Shown here piece by piece: positions 49,168 to 58,042 of a stretch of DNA of 64,000 nucleotides. Both the position numbers and the translations under genes were made by a program. The notes beneath the pieces were generated by a model, which worked only from the letters and a program-made list of their open reading frames with translations, was not told where the DNA came from and did no database searches. Source of the stretch: Maioricimonas rarisocia (GTDB lineage Bacteria; Planctomycetota; Planctomycetia; Planctomycetales; Planctomycetaceae); the NCBI RefSeq assembly GCF_007747795.1, contig NZ_CP036275.1, forward strand, positions 2,098,001 to 2,162,000. Reading direction: 5' to 3'. Within the stretch, counting starts at the first letter, position 1. Each line of letters opens with the position of its first letter.

Positions 49168-50675
49168 CGCGGCTCGAAGCGGACGTGGCAGTGCTGGGAG
49201 CCGGGTTTGGCGGCAGCATCACCAGCCTGCTGCTGCAGCGGTCGGGGCTGCGACCGGTTCTGATCGACCGGAGCCGGCATCCGCGGTTCGCGATCGGCGA
49301 ATCGTCGACGCCAATTGCGGACTTCATCCTCAAGGATCTGGCCGCGCGTTACGACCTGCCGGCGCTGGCTCCGCTGGCGAAGTTCGGGACCTGGCGCGAA
49401 CAACGACCGGAGCTGGTCTGCGGATTGAAGCGTGGCTTCAGCTACTTCCGACATCGCCCGGGGGAGCCGTTTCGGGTGGACCCCGGTCACTCGAATGAAC
49501 TGCTGGTGGCGGCGAGCTTTGATGATCGCCGGGCGGACACGCACTGGCTCCGGGCGGACGTGGACCGGTTCTTCGCGGAGCAGGTGCAGGCGGAGGGGAT
49601 CCCGTACTTCGATGAGACGGACGTCAGCATCGAGACCGTCGATGGCGGCTGGCGGCTCGACGGAAATCGGAACGGCGAACCGGTCGGGATTGATGCGGCG
49701 TTTCTGATTGACGCGACCGGCGGAGCGGAATCCGTGCTGCGGGCACTCGGCATTTCTTCGACGGCCGAGGGGATGGCGACCTGTTCGCGGGCGATCTACG
49801 GCCACTTCGAGAAGGTGGCTGTCTGGCAGGAGTCGCTTGCGGGTGCGGGGGCGGATCTGAGCGATCATCCGTTTCCGTGTGATGCGGCGGCGGTGCATCA
49901 CCTGCTCGAGGAAGGCTGGATGTGGCAGCTGCGGTTCATCAACGGGATCACGAGTGCCGGTTTCGTGCTGACCGGTGAGCAGGCGGCTGATGCGGGGCTC
50001 ACGGCGGAGGACGAATGGGAGACGCTGTTGAGGCGGTATCCTTCGCTGGGGGAACAGTTCGCAGAAGCCCGGCTGGTTGCTCCGGAGAGCGGGCTGGTAC
50101 GGACCGGGCGGATGCAGCGGCGGGCCGGTCAGTCTGCAGGAGAGAACTGGGCGGCGCTGCCGAACACGGCCGGTTTCGTCGGCCCGATGCACAGTACGGG
50201 GATCGGCCACACGCTGTGCGGAATCGAACGGCTGGTGCCGATGCTGGCAGAGCACTGGCGGAAGCCGTCGCTTGGCAGGGAATTGCAGCGGTATCAGCAG
50301 ACGCTCGCGCAGGAACTGAGACTGATCGACCGGCTGGTGTGGGGGTGCGAGCGGACCGTCGATCAGTTCGAGCTGTTCACGGCGTATGCGATGCTGTACT
50401 TCGCGGCGGCCACGACGTACGAGGACCGCCGGCTGAACGGGCGGCTGGCTCCCGGAGCGGCGTTTTTGTGTGCGGACGATGAGCGGTTCGTCACAGTGGT
50501 CGAGCGTTGCCGGATCCGGCTGCTGGAATTGCTCGCAGCGGGGCCGGTGACTGCAGAGAGGGCCGCGGCATACTTCGATTTTGTTGCTGAGGCGATCCGG
50601 TCGTTCAACATTGCCGGTCTGTGCGATCGTGGCGTGCGGAACATGTACCGCTACACTGCCGTTCCTGCTGACTGA
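49164..50675 (+). CDS. FAD-dependent monooxygenase/halogenase-like enzyme
   Basis: 503 residues. The FAD-binding motif VAVLGAGFGGSITSLLLQRS is followed by FAIGESSTPIADFIL, the G-E-S-x-x-P block of flavin-dependent halogenases. K89 in ELVCGLKRGFSYF matches the position of the halogenase catalytic lysine, and GWMWQLRF corresponds to the WxWxIP motif but is altered at its end (W-x-W-x-L). IDATGG and GFVGPMHSTGIGHTLCG complete the cofactor site. It may halogenate, hydroxylate or oxidise the operon product; I lean to a halogenase-fold oxidase. ATG 49164 overlaps the radical SAM stop (ATGA). The PLP gene follows 28 bases later. Confidence 0.85.
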   Translation: MTRLEADVAVLGAGFGGSITSLLLQRSGLRPVLIDRSRHPRFAIGESSTPIADFILKDLAARYDLPALAPLAKFGTWREQRPELVCGLKRGFSYFRHRPGEPFRVDPGHSNELLVAASFDDRRADTHWLRADVDRFFAEQVQAEGIPYFDETDVSIETVDGGWRLDGNRNGEPVGIDAAFLIDATGGAESVLRALGISSTAEGMATCSRAIYGHFEKVAVWQESLAGAGADLSDHPFPCDAAAVHHLLEEGWMWQLRFINGITSAGFVLTGEQAADAGLTAEDEWETLLRRYPSLGEQFAEARLVAPESGLVRTGRMQRRAGQSAGENWAALPNTAGFVGPMHSTGIGHTLCGIERLVPMLAEHWRKPSLGRELQRYQQTLAQELRLIDRLVWGCERTVDQFELFTAYAMLYFAAATTYEDRRLNGRLAPGAAFLCADDERFVTVVERCRIRLLELLAAGPVTAERAAAYFDFVAEAIRSFNIAGLCDRGVRNMYRYTAVPAD

Positions 50676-50703
50676 ATCCAGACTCTGCATCGGTGCTGCT
50701 GCG

Positions 50704-52038
50704 ATGACGTTCGATCACGAGACGCTTTCCCTGCTGTCGGATGCCCTGAAGCAGCTCGATGCCGGCTTCGATCATCTGCCGGACGTCGAATCGACGGCGG
50801 ATGCGGACGCGCTGGCCCGTGTGCTCGGCGAGGTGGCGGTGCGGATGCGGGACAACTACCCGTACCAGCATCCGCAGTACATCGGTCAGATGCTCAAGCC
50901 GCCTCATCCTATGGCCCGGCTGGCGTACTCGCTGGCGGTGTTCCTCAATCCGAACAACCACGCGATGGATGGTGGGCGAGCCAGTTCGCGGATGGAGAAG
51001 GAAGCCGTTGCCGATCTGGCCCGCATGGTCGGCTGGGAGGAGCACCTGGGTCACCTGTGCAGCGGCGGGACGATGGCGAACTTCGAGTCGCTGTGGGTGG
51101 CGCGGGAGCTGCGGCCGGGTGAAGCGGTGGCCGCGTCGTCACTGGCGCACTACACGCATTCGCGGCTGTCGTCGGTGCTGCAGGTGCCGTTTCATGCGGT
51201 GCCGGTCGACGCGTGGGGGCGGATGGATGTCGATGCCCTGGAGCAGCTGCTGGAGGCGGAGTCGATCGGCACGGTGGTGGTGACGCTGGGGACGACGGCG
51301 GCGGGAACGGTCGATCCGCTGGACCGGATTCTGCCGCTCAGGGAGAAGTACGGTTTTCGCATTCATGTCGATGCGGCATACGGCGGGTACTTCCGGTTGG
51401 TGCAGAACCTGCGGGATGAGACGGCCCGGGCTTTTGCCGCGATGCCGGCGGCGGATTCGATTGTGATCGATCCGCACAAGCACGGGTTGCAGCCATACGG
51501 ATGCGGGTGTGTGCTGTTCCGTGATCCGTCGGTGGGGCGGATCTACCGGCACGACTCGCCGTATACGTACTTCACGTCAGACGAGCTGCATCTGGGGGAG
51601 ATCTCGCTGGAGTGTTCGCGTCCCGGGGCGGCCGCGGTGGCGCTGTGGGCGACGCAGCAGCTGCTTCCCCCGGTGCCGGGTGGTGAGTTTGCGGCCGGTC
51701 TCGAGGAGGGGCGTGAGGCGGCCCTCGAACTGCATGAATGGCTGTCGGAAGACTCACGGTTCGTTCCCCTGATGGAGCCAGAGCTGGACATCGTCATCTG
51801 GGCGGTGCGGGCGGAGGCGGCGAGCGAGTCGTCGCGGCGGGCGCGGGAGTTTTTCGAGGAGGCGGAGCGGCGGGATGTTTATCTGGCGCTGGCGTCGTTC
51901 TCGCGTGAAATGGCAGAGGCTGCCGGTCCGGTCGACGAGTGGGATGAGGAGTCGGTGCTCTGTCTGCGGGCGTGTGCGATGAAGCCGGAGCATCGGGAGT
52001 GGATGGGGGAGATCGTGGGGCGGCTCGAGGAGGCGTGA
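50704..52038 (+). CDS. Pyridoxal-phosphate-dependent amino acid decarboxylase (group II)
   Basis: 444 residues, fold type I. The PLP lysine is K259 in VIDPHKHGLQPYGCG. Other group II blocks: GGRASSRMEKEAVADLARM, LCSGGTMANFESLWVARE, and IHVDAAYGGYFRLV with the cofactor-binding Asp. Related enzymes decarboxylate aromatic or acidic amino acids (Tyr, Trp, Glu, Asp) to amines. In this operon it could make the amine joined by the asparagine-synthase-like ligase. ATG 50704 matches the family start; a repeat-rich region begins after the stop, so this is the last gene of the operon. Confidence 0.9.
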   Translation: MTFDHETLSLLSDALKQLDAGFDHLPDVESTADADALARVLGEVAVRMRDNYPYQHPQYIGQMLKPPHPMARLAYSLAVFLNPNNHAMDGGRASSRMEKEAVADLARMVGWEEHLGHLCSGGTMANFESLWVARELRPGEAVAASSLAHYTHSRLSSVLQVPFHAVPVDAWGRMDVDALEQLLEAESIGTVVVTLGTTAAGTVDPLDRILPLREKYGFRIHVDAAYGGYFRLVQNLRDETARAFAAMPAADSIVIDPHKHGLQPYGCGCVLFRDPSVGRIYRHDSPYTYFTSDELHLGEISLECSRPGAAAVALWATQQLLPPVPGGEFAAGLEEGREAALELHEWLSEDSRFVPLMEPELDIVIWAVRAEAASESSRRAREFFEEAERRDVYLALASFSREMAEAAGPVDEWDEESVLCLRACAMKPEHREWMGEIVGRLEEA

Positions 52039-53012
52039 GGCTCGAGACGCAAGGCCTGTAACGTCGAAGGCGAGCCTGGTGTGTGAGCCACCGGGGTGAG
52101 GTGAGGGGCCACCACGGAGGCACGGAGGGACCGCGTGGCATGCTTGCTCTTCAAGGGAAGCATGGGCGTCGAACGTGTGATGGCGTCGTGCTTCCGCTCC
52201 CTCACGGTCGCGGCTCGTAAGTTGCTGTTGCTTCGCTCGCGGTGCTCGCTCCAGCCACGGCCGCCCGGTTCTTGTGCGTCGGGTTTTTGCCGGGCGATGC
52301 CCGGGCTGTGGGTTCGGAGCACAGCACAGATGCGTTCTGTGCCTTCGGCCTCCAGACACGTCGTGTGTCCGGGCCACCTGTCATTTCGATGTTGCTCTCG
52401 GAGTCGACCGGTGGGGCAGGCATTCCTGCCTGCCGGCGAGCGTCGTGAAGAGTGCCGGTCGGGGGAAGCGCACGGCTCGCAGAGCCTTGGCACCCTGGTT
52501 TCCCTCTAACGGCACGACTCAACTGAAGGCCGCGTGCTGGCTGCGTCGGCCCCGGTTGGCGAGCAACCGGGGGACCCCAGTGTTGATCGGGCAGACAGGA
52601 ATGTCTGCCCCACCTGTCTCTGAACGTGGACACCTCACCAGCGACTCGCGCGGCCGGAGGCCGTGGCACACGCGGTGATCACCGTGGCTTCGCTCGCGTT
52701 GCTCGGCCCAGCCACGGCCCCCCAGCTCCTCCGTGTATCCGTGCCTCCTACGAGAATAGACGTCGTCCTGGGGGACAACGGTTCCGGGGGCTGCACTCGC
52801 TCCGCTCGTTCCGACCCCGACCACCCATCTCACGCATGAGCCGCCTCCCCAGCAAGACTCCCGTTTTCATCCTCCGGGGCGTCGCACCGACATGACAACT
52901 CTGTGGTCTTTTTTAAACATGCACTCGCTTGCGCTTCGTGCTGGTATTGCCATGCGTTTCGTGCCGGGATTGCCACGTCGAATGACGCGTGCATGACCCC
53001 GGACCGGTCCGC
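52039..53012. repeat. Repeat cluster VII with the only reversed family A copy
   Basis: 974 bases without a supported gene. Elements: CGCTCCCTCACGGTCGCGG (family L, 52195), family G (CCAGACACGTCGTGTGTC near 52352), a reversed and variant family A (GTGGGG then CAGGCATTCCTGCCTGCC, 52411-52434), degenerate B (near 52471), family E (near 52553), family A (52590), a B variant (near 52649) and CACTCGCTTGCGCTTCGTGC (near 52922). Between them is unstructured GC-rich sequence. Confidence 0.85.
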
Positions 53013-53858
53013 TCAATGTTCGGCATTGTATTCGCCGCGGCGTTCGGGCGGCGGCAGGTGTTTCTCGAGCTCGAACTTCGGTCGGGGATGGGAGTTCACG
53101 AAGGCGGCAATGTCGAGCGCCTCCTGCGTGGTGAGATTCGGATCGCCGAGGGGCATTGCGGCTTTCAGCCAGTCCGTCAGTTTGGGAATGCGGGCCAGGC
53201 CGGCTCCGTCGTTATAGGACTGGGGGCCCCAGACGGGGGGACCGTCGTCGCTGCCGAGGCCGTCGGAGCCGTGGCAGTCAGCGCAGCGATCCATGTAGAG
53301 CTGTCGTCCGCGCTTCGCGTCGGCGTTGGCGGGATCGACGTTGAGCTGCCTGGTCGAATGGGGACCGAGCGGTTTGTCGGGGTTCATCCGCATCGCCTGC
53401 CCCTGCGAGAGCCAGGTGATGTAGGCCGTGATGGCGACCGAGACGCGGCTGCCGTTGGGAGGGCGGGTGCCGTTCATGCTCCGCATGAAGCAGTTGAGGG
53501 AGCGATCTTCGAGAGTAATCACGCGCTGCTCCCGCGGAGACCAGGCGGGGTACGCGAGGGCACTGCCGAGAAAGGTCGCTGCCTGAGGATCGGTGCCGGC
53601 GTCGAGATGACACGAACTGCACGTCAACGCGTTGCCGACATACTCGCGCGAGAGCGGGTGCGTGCCGGTGTTCTCGACGATTTCCCGACCGAGACGGATC
53701 GTCTCGCCGAGCGGCCCGGGGGGCAGGTCGGTTTCGAGATCGGGGGGCGACGGCGTTTCGGGTGGCTCGGCGGCGGGGAGGTTGTCGAGGGTGGTCATCA
53801 GGCCCGAGGCCGCCACTGCGAAGAGAGCGATCAGCATCAGGCGAATCTGTACCGTCAT
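53013..53858 (-). CDS. Di-heme c-type cytochrome, thiosulfate dehydrogenase (TsdA)-like
   Basis: 281 residues with an N-terminal signal anchor (IRLMLIALFAVAASGLM) and a Pro-rich linker. Two heme sites: C80-x2-C83-H84 (NALTCSSCHLDAG) and C192-x2-C195-H196 (DRCADCHGSDG). Between them, RVITLEDRSLNCFMRSMNG holds Cys123 at the position of the unusual axial Cys ligand of heme 1 in TsdA. TsdA couples two thiosulfate to tetrathionate; a tetrathionate-reducing direction is also known. The ribosome site AGGGAGGG sits four bases before ATG 53858. It is divergent from the redoxin/PHM fusion gene across 429 bases in which I see no other gene. Confidence 0.87.
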   Translation of the reverse strand: MTVQIRLMLIALFAVAASGLMTTLDNLPAAEPPETPSPPDLETDLPPGPLGETIRLGREIVENTGTHPLSREYVGNALTCSSCHLDAGTDPQAATFLGSALAYPAWSPREQRVITLEDRSLNCFMRSMNGTRPPNGSRVSVAITAYITWLSQGQAMRMNPDKPLGPHSTRQLNVDPANADAKRGRQLYMDRCADCHGSDGLGSDDGPPVWGPQSYNDGAGLARIPKLTDWLKAAMPLGDPNLTTQEALDIAAFVNSHPRPKFELEKHLPPPERRGEYNAEH

Positions 53859-54287
53859 GTTCCCTCCCTGAACTGAGTCGGGTTCGAGTTGCGCCGGTCC
53901 CTTCCTCATCCTTTCCTCATCCTTGAACCTGCGTTGAAATGAGACAACGGTTGCACCGGGGCCGGAGCCGCAGACGCTTCGTTCTCCGGGGATGACGGCT
54001 GCGGCCGGGGTCGGCATGATGGAAGACAGTTCGATCTTCCCTCGCCGGTTGGCGGACGCCATCGGTCAATTCGTGCAACCGGGACGGGGATTGCCGGGTA
54101 CCATTCGGGAGAGCGGCGGCAGGGGCAGCCGGTACTTCCGGCCGCGAAAATGCGGGATCGGGGCAGAACCCTGCGTCCTCGGCGTGGTTTCAAGCGTAAC
54201 GTACGAGCCGAATCGACAATCCTGAGAGAGCGCGGGCCGGCCGGCATCACCGCTGGCGTCCCCTCGGGCGAATACAGGACAGACAGA

Positions 54288-56267
54288 ATGCGAGCTGTGT
54301 TGCAAGGTGTTGTGCTGAAGTCGGTTGTGGCGCTGGGGATGTGTTCCGCTGCGTTCGCGGCCGACTCGATTCGCGAAGCTCCGCGGCGGCTGAAACCGGC
54401 CGAGGTGGGAGTGGGAACGCTTGTTTCCGACTTCACTGCGACCGATTTCCGCGGCGAGCCGGTGAGCCTGAGCGCGATCCGCGGGGAGCGTGGCACGCTG
54501 ATCGCCCTGACGAGCACGAGCTGTCCGCTCTGTCAGAAATATGTTCCGACGCTGGCCCGGATTGAGGAAAGCTGCCGGGAGCGTGGAATCGGCGTCGTCT
54601 TTCTCAATCCGATTGCTTCGGACCGATCGGAGAAGATCGGCGCGGCGATCGAGACGCATGGACTGGAAGGGCCGTACATCCACGATCAGGACGAAACGCT
54701 GGCCCGGTCGCTGGGTGCGCTGACGACGACGGAAGTGTTTCTGCTCGACGCGGCCGGCACGCTGGTGTACCGCGGCGCGATCGACGATCAGTACGGATTC
54801 GGCTATGCCCTGAACGAGCCGCGAGAGTCGTATCTCGAGGCGGCGATCGATGCGCTGCTGGCGGGACGCCGGCCGGAGGTTGCCGCCACGACGGCACCGG
54901 GGTGTGAACTCTGGTCGCCGGAGAGCGTGGCGGAGGCCCGCAGCGACATTCCGGTGACGTGGCACGAGCGGGTCTCGCGGATCGTGCAGCAGAACTGCCA
55001 GGAATGTCACCGGGATGGTGGTCTGGGACCGTTCCCGCTCGAGACGGCGGACGAGGTGATCGCTCATGCGGGGATGATTCGCCGGGTGGTCTCGCGGGGA
55101 CTGATGCCGCCCTGGTTTGCCGGTCCGGTTGAGGGACAGGAGCCGGGACACTGGGCGAACGACCGTTCGCTGAGCGAGCGGGACCGTGAGGATCTGCTGG
55201 CGTGGCTGGAGGGAGACCGTGCGCTGGGGGATCCGGAGAACGGGCCGCTGCCGCTGAGCTTTACTGATGAATGGCAGATCGGCGAACCGGATCTGGTGGT
55301 GCAGATTCCGAAGCCGATGGCCATCCAGGCGACCGGCCAGATGCCGTATCAGCATGCGACCATCGAAACCACGTTCGACGAAGAGAAGTGGGTGCAGGCG
55401 GTGGAGATCCGGCCGACGAACCGGGCCGTCGTTCACCACGTGCTGGTTTTCGTGCGGATGCCCGGGGCAGAGAAAGTGCGGAACCGGGACGGGTTCTTCG
55501 CGGCCTATGTGCCGGGGAATGATCACCAGATCTATCCGGACGGACTGGCCCGTCGTCTGCCGGCGGGAGCCTCGCTGGTGTTCCAGCTGCATTACACGCC
55601 GATCGGTACGGCGGCCGAGGACCAGACGCGACTGGCCCTGCGGTTCGCGGAGGAGCCGCCGACGCACCTGATCCGGACCACAGGCATCTACAACGGCAAG
55701 ATCGCGATTCCTCCGGGAGCGTCAAATCATGCGGAGACGGCCAGCATTACGGTGCCGAGTGACGTGAAGCTGCTCGGCTTCATGCCGCACATGCATCTGC
55801 GGGGAAAGGCGTTCCGGTATGACCTGATTAAGCGTGATGATTCGAGGCGGACGCTGCTGGACGTGCCGGCGTATGACTTCAACTGGCAGCTGGAGTACCG
55901 GCTGAGCGAACCGCTGGATGTGGATCGCGGCAGCAAACTCGAAGTGACGGGCTGGTACGACAACAGTGCGGAGAACCCGGCGAATCCTGATCCGACGATC
56001 ACGGTCGAATGGGGAGATCAGACCGATGACGAGATGCTGATCGGCTACATCGAGTACTACGTGCCGGGTGAGCCGATCGCCGCTGAAGATGATCCTGCAG
56101 ACGGAGACGACCCGGTTTCACAGCGGTTCCGGCGGGTCGACCGAAACGGGGACGGGCAGGTGAGCCGGGAGGAACTTCCGCTGGAGCGGGTGTTCGCCCG
56201 GCTGGACCTGGATACCGATGGCTTCATCACGCTGGAGGAAGCGCGGCAGGGGCTGCGTCGGCGGTGA
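54288..56267 (+). CDS. Secreted multidomain redox protein: redoxin, heme c, PHM-like copper domain, EF hands
   Basis: 659 residues. A signal peptide (VVLKSVVALGMCSAAFA) is followed by a thioredoxin-fold redoxin domain (about 40-195) with a C79-P-L-C82 pair (TSTSCPLCQKY). A c-type heme motif lies at 237-241 (NCQECHRDGGLGPF). The next domain resembles the copper monooxygenase PHM/DBH C-terminal region, with histidines at H383-H384 (VVHHVLVF), H435 (QLHYTPIG) and H501/H503 (PHMHLRGK). Two EF hands end the protein (DRNGDGQVSREE, DLDTDGFITLEE). It is likely periplasmic, binding Cu, heme and Ca. Start ATG 54288 gives the intact signal peptide. Confidence 0.88.
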   Translation: MRAVLQGVVLKSVVALGMCSAAFAADSIREAPRRLKPAEVGVGTLVSDFTATDFRGEPVSLSAIRGERGTLIALTSTSCPLCQKYVPTLARIEESCRERGIGVVFLNPIASDRSEKIGAAIETHGLEGPYIHDQDETLARSLGALTTTEVFLLDAAGTLVYRGAIDDQYGFGYALNEPRESYLEAAIDALLAGRRPEVAATTAPGCELWSPESVAEARSDIPVTWHERVSRIVQQNCQECHRDGGLGPFPLETADEVIAHAGMIRRVVSRGLMPPWFAGPVEGQEPGHWANDRSLSERDREDLLAWLEGDRALGDPENGPLPLSFTDEWQIGEPDLVVQIPKPMAIQATGQMPYQHATIETTFDEEKWVQAVEIRPTNRAVVHHVLVFVRMPGAEKVRNRDGFFAAYVPGNDHQIYPDGLARRLPAGASLVFQLHYTPIGTAAEDQTRLALRFAEEPPTHLIRTTGIYNGKIAIPPGASNHAETASITVPSDVKLLGFMPHMHLRGKAFRYDLIKRDDSRRTLLDVPAYDFNWQLEYRLSEPLDVDRGSKLEVTGWYDNSAENPANPDPTITVEWGDQTDDEMLIGYIEYYVPGEPIAAEDDPADGDDPVSQRFRRVDRNGDGQVSREELPLERVFARLDLDTDGFITLEEARQGLRRR

Positions 56268-57304
56268 GGGAGGAGGCTTGAGGTATCGCTGGTGTGGACG
56301 GCATGCCCGCCCGGCAGGGATCAGAGGTCGTGATCGGTGGCTTGCTTCCGCCTCCCTCTCGGTGGCGGCTCGTATGAACGTTGGTGTTTGTTCCTGAGCC
56401 CTGTAGGTTGTGTCACGGCAAGCCGCCCAGCGGCCATCCATCGTGGCGGTTATCGCTCGGTTCGAGACGCCCGGGACGCACCATCGAGACAGATGGGACG
56501 CCCCATCACAGATTGAATGGTGCGTCGCCTGAGGCGACAGCACCCTGCGGGATACTTGCCAGGTGTCCGGCGTGCCACGATTTCGCGGCACAGCGGAGCG
56601 GCCCTGCGGCTTCCTCGAGCCTTCGGAACCACGCCCATCATCGAGCGCTGGTACAGATGTTTCCTGTGCCTTCGGCACTCAGGCACGTCGTGTGTCTGGG
56701 CCACCCGGGATGTTGGCAAACTGTTGATTGGCCTCTTGCCGGCTGCGCCGGCCCCGGTTGGCGAGCAACCGGAGGGACCCCAGTGTTGGACGGGCAGACA
56801 GGAATGTCTGCCCCACCTGTCTCTGAACGTGGACACCTCACCAGCGACTCGCACGGCTCGCAGAGCCGTGGCACGCAGGATTGGGCGCTGGCACAGATGC
56901 TTCCTGTGCCTTCGGCACCCAGACACGTCGCGTGTCTGGGCCACCCGTGGGGTGATGGCCTCGTGATGGGGGCGATTGTCGAGCATGCAGGTTCCGCTCC
57001 CTCACGGTCGCGGCTCGTATGGTGACGAGACGATCGCCAGTTTTTCGTGAGCCGTGGCTCCACTCGTGTTGCTCACTCCAGCCACGGCTACCCGTCTGTC
57101 GACGTTTGCCGGGCCGCTTGTTGAGTTCGGCGCTATACTTTCTGCAGCAGCCGGGAGTCGCTGTTTACTTGCCAGCGGCTTCGCGGTTTGCTTTTCATAT
57201 GGCATGGGAGCGGCGGTGCCGGGCGGTGGACGACCGGTGGAAGCTCCCGTTCAGGCTGCGGAGAAATCGTGATGACGGCCGGTCTTCAAGGAACCGGAAC
57301 AGGT
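56268..57304. repeat. Repeat cluster VIII, including a second BIME-like composite
   Basis: 1.04 kb without a supported gene. A composite at 56403-56548 starts GTAGGTTGTGTCACG and ends with a family F variant (GTCGCCTGAGGCGAC, then AGCACCCTGC), as at 2881-3043. Then a ~55-bp element (56590-56642, ending CGAGCCTTCGGAACCACGCC) shared with 59948-60002, family G (near 56682 and 56919), family E (near 56757), family A (56793), family B (near 56853) and family L (56995). Nothing is recognised in 57070-57304. Confidence 0.82.
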
Positions 57305-57550
57305 ATGAACGAGCGTGAATTCCAGATCGCGTACCGGCAAACGTTGATCGATGGTGATCTGGCGGAGCGGTGCCGGCTGCTGATTGAGGCCGGCTTGATC
57401 TGTGTCGACTGCGGCGAGTGGCTGGGGGACGGGTTTGTCGGCCAAGCGGCCCGTTGCGGCCACTGCAGCCCAGAGATGCCCGGCGGGGTGCGACCTCAGC
57501 GGGGAGACGTGTCGCCGGCCGTTCCGAACCCGGTGTCGACGTCTGTCTGA
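57305..57550 (+). CDS. Small putative zinc-ribbon protein
   Basis: 81 residues. Two CxxC pairs, CVDCGEW and CGHC, 20 residues apart, suggest a zinc ribbon in the middle of the protein (LICVDCGEWLGDGFVGQAAR). The N-terminal helix is charged (MNEREFQIAYRQTLIDGDLA). The C-terminus is Pro/Val-rich. No family recognised. The next gene begins five bases after its stop, which supports it as the first of a small three-gene group ending at 58522. Confidence 0.55.
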   Translation: MNEREFQIAYRQTLIDGDLAERCRLLIEAGLICVDCGEWLGDGFVGQAARCGHCSPEMPGGVRPQRGDVSPAVPNPVSTSV

Positions 57551-57554
57551 CCTG

Positions 57555-58022
57555 GTGATCGCCTTCGACGCTGCGATCGATGCCGTGGGGCATCTCGACC
57601 GGTTCGTGAAGCTCCGGCTGGTCGAGTCGGGGCATCTCCATTACCGTGCCGCGTCGACCGCGAGTGAAGCGGTTTACTTCTCTATCCGGCGGGGGGACTG
57701 GTGGTACGGTCTGCGGATTGCCGGCCATCCGCCTGTTTACGCCTGCTCTGCCGACTACGAGCAGGTGCTTGTTCCGCGGCAGGTTCGGGATGTCGAGCTG
57801 CTGCGGCCCCAGGAGGAGCGGATCGCTTCGATCATCGAGTCGGGCGGCCGGATTGTGGCGAGCCCCGAGGATGTCATCGATGCGATCGAGCATCATCTGT
57901 CGCGGCTGCGGGAACGGACGGGAGCTGCTACTCTCTCCAACCGCGACGCCGACCGCATCCGCCATCAGCTGCATTTCCGGGCCCGCTGGGCGCATGACGA
58001 ACAAGCGGCCCGTCCGAACTGA
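57555..58022 (+). CDS. Protein of unknown function
   Basis: 155 residues from GTG 57555. Alpha/beta with FVKLRLVESGHLHYRAAST and a RRGDWWYGLRIAGHPP segment, then a helical region with DVIDAIEHHLSRLRERTG and a basic C-terminus. No family recognised. The frame is open further upstream, overlapping the preceding small gene; I use GTG 57555 because it directly follows that gene's stop. The spacing suggests one operon with the flanking genes. Confidence 0.55.
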   Translation: MIAFDAAIDAVGHLDRFVKLRLVESGHLHYRAASTASEAVYFSIRRGDWWYGLRIAGHPPVYACSADYEQVLVPRQVRDVELLRPQEERIASIIESGGRIVASPEDVIDAIEHHLSRLRERTGAATLSNRDADRIRHQLHFRARWAHDEQAARPN

Positions 58023-58042
58023 TTCCGCAGGAATGCCCCGCT

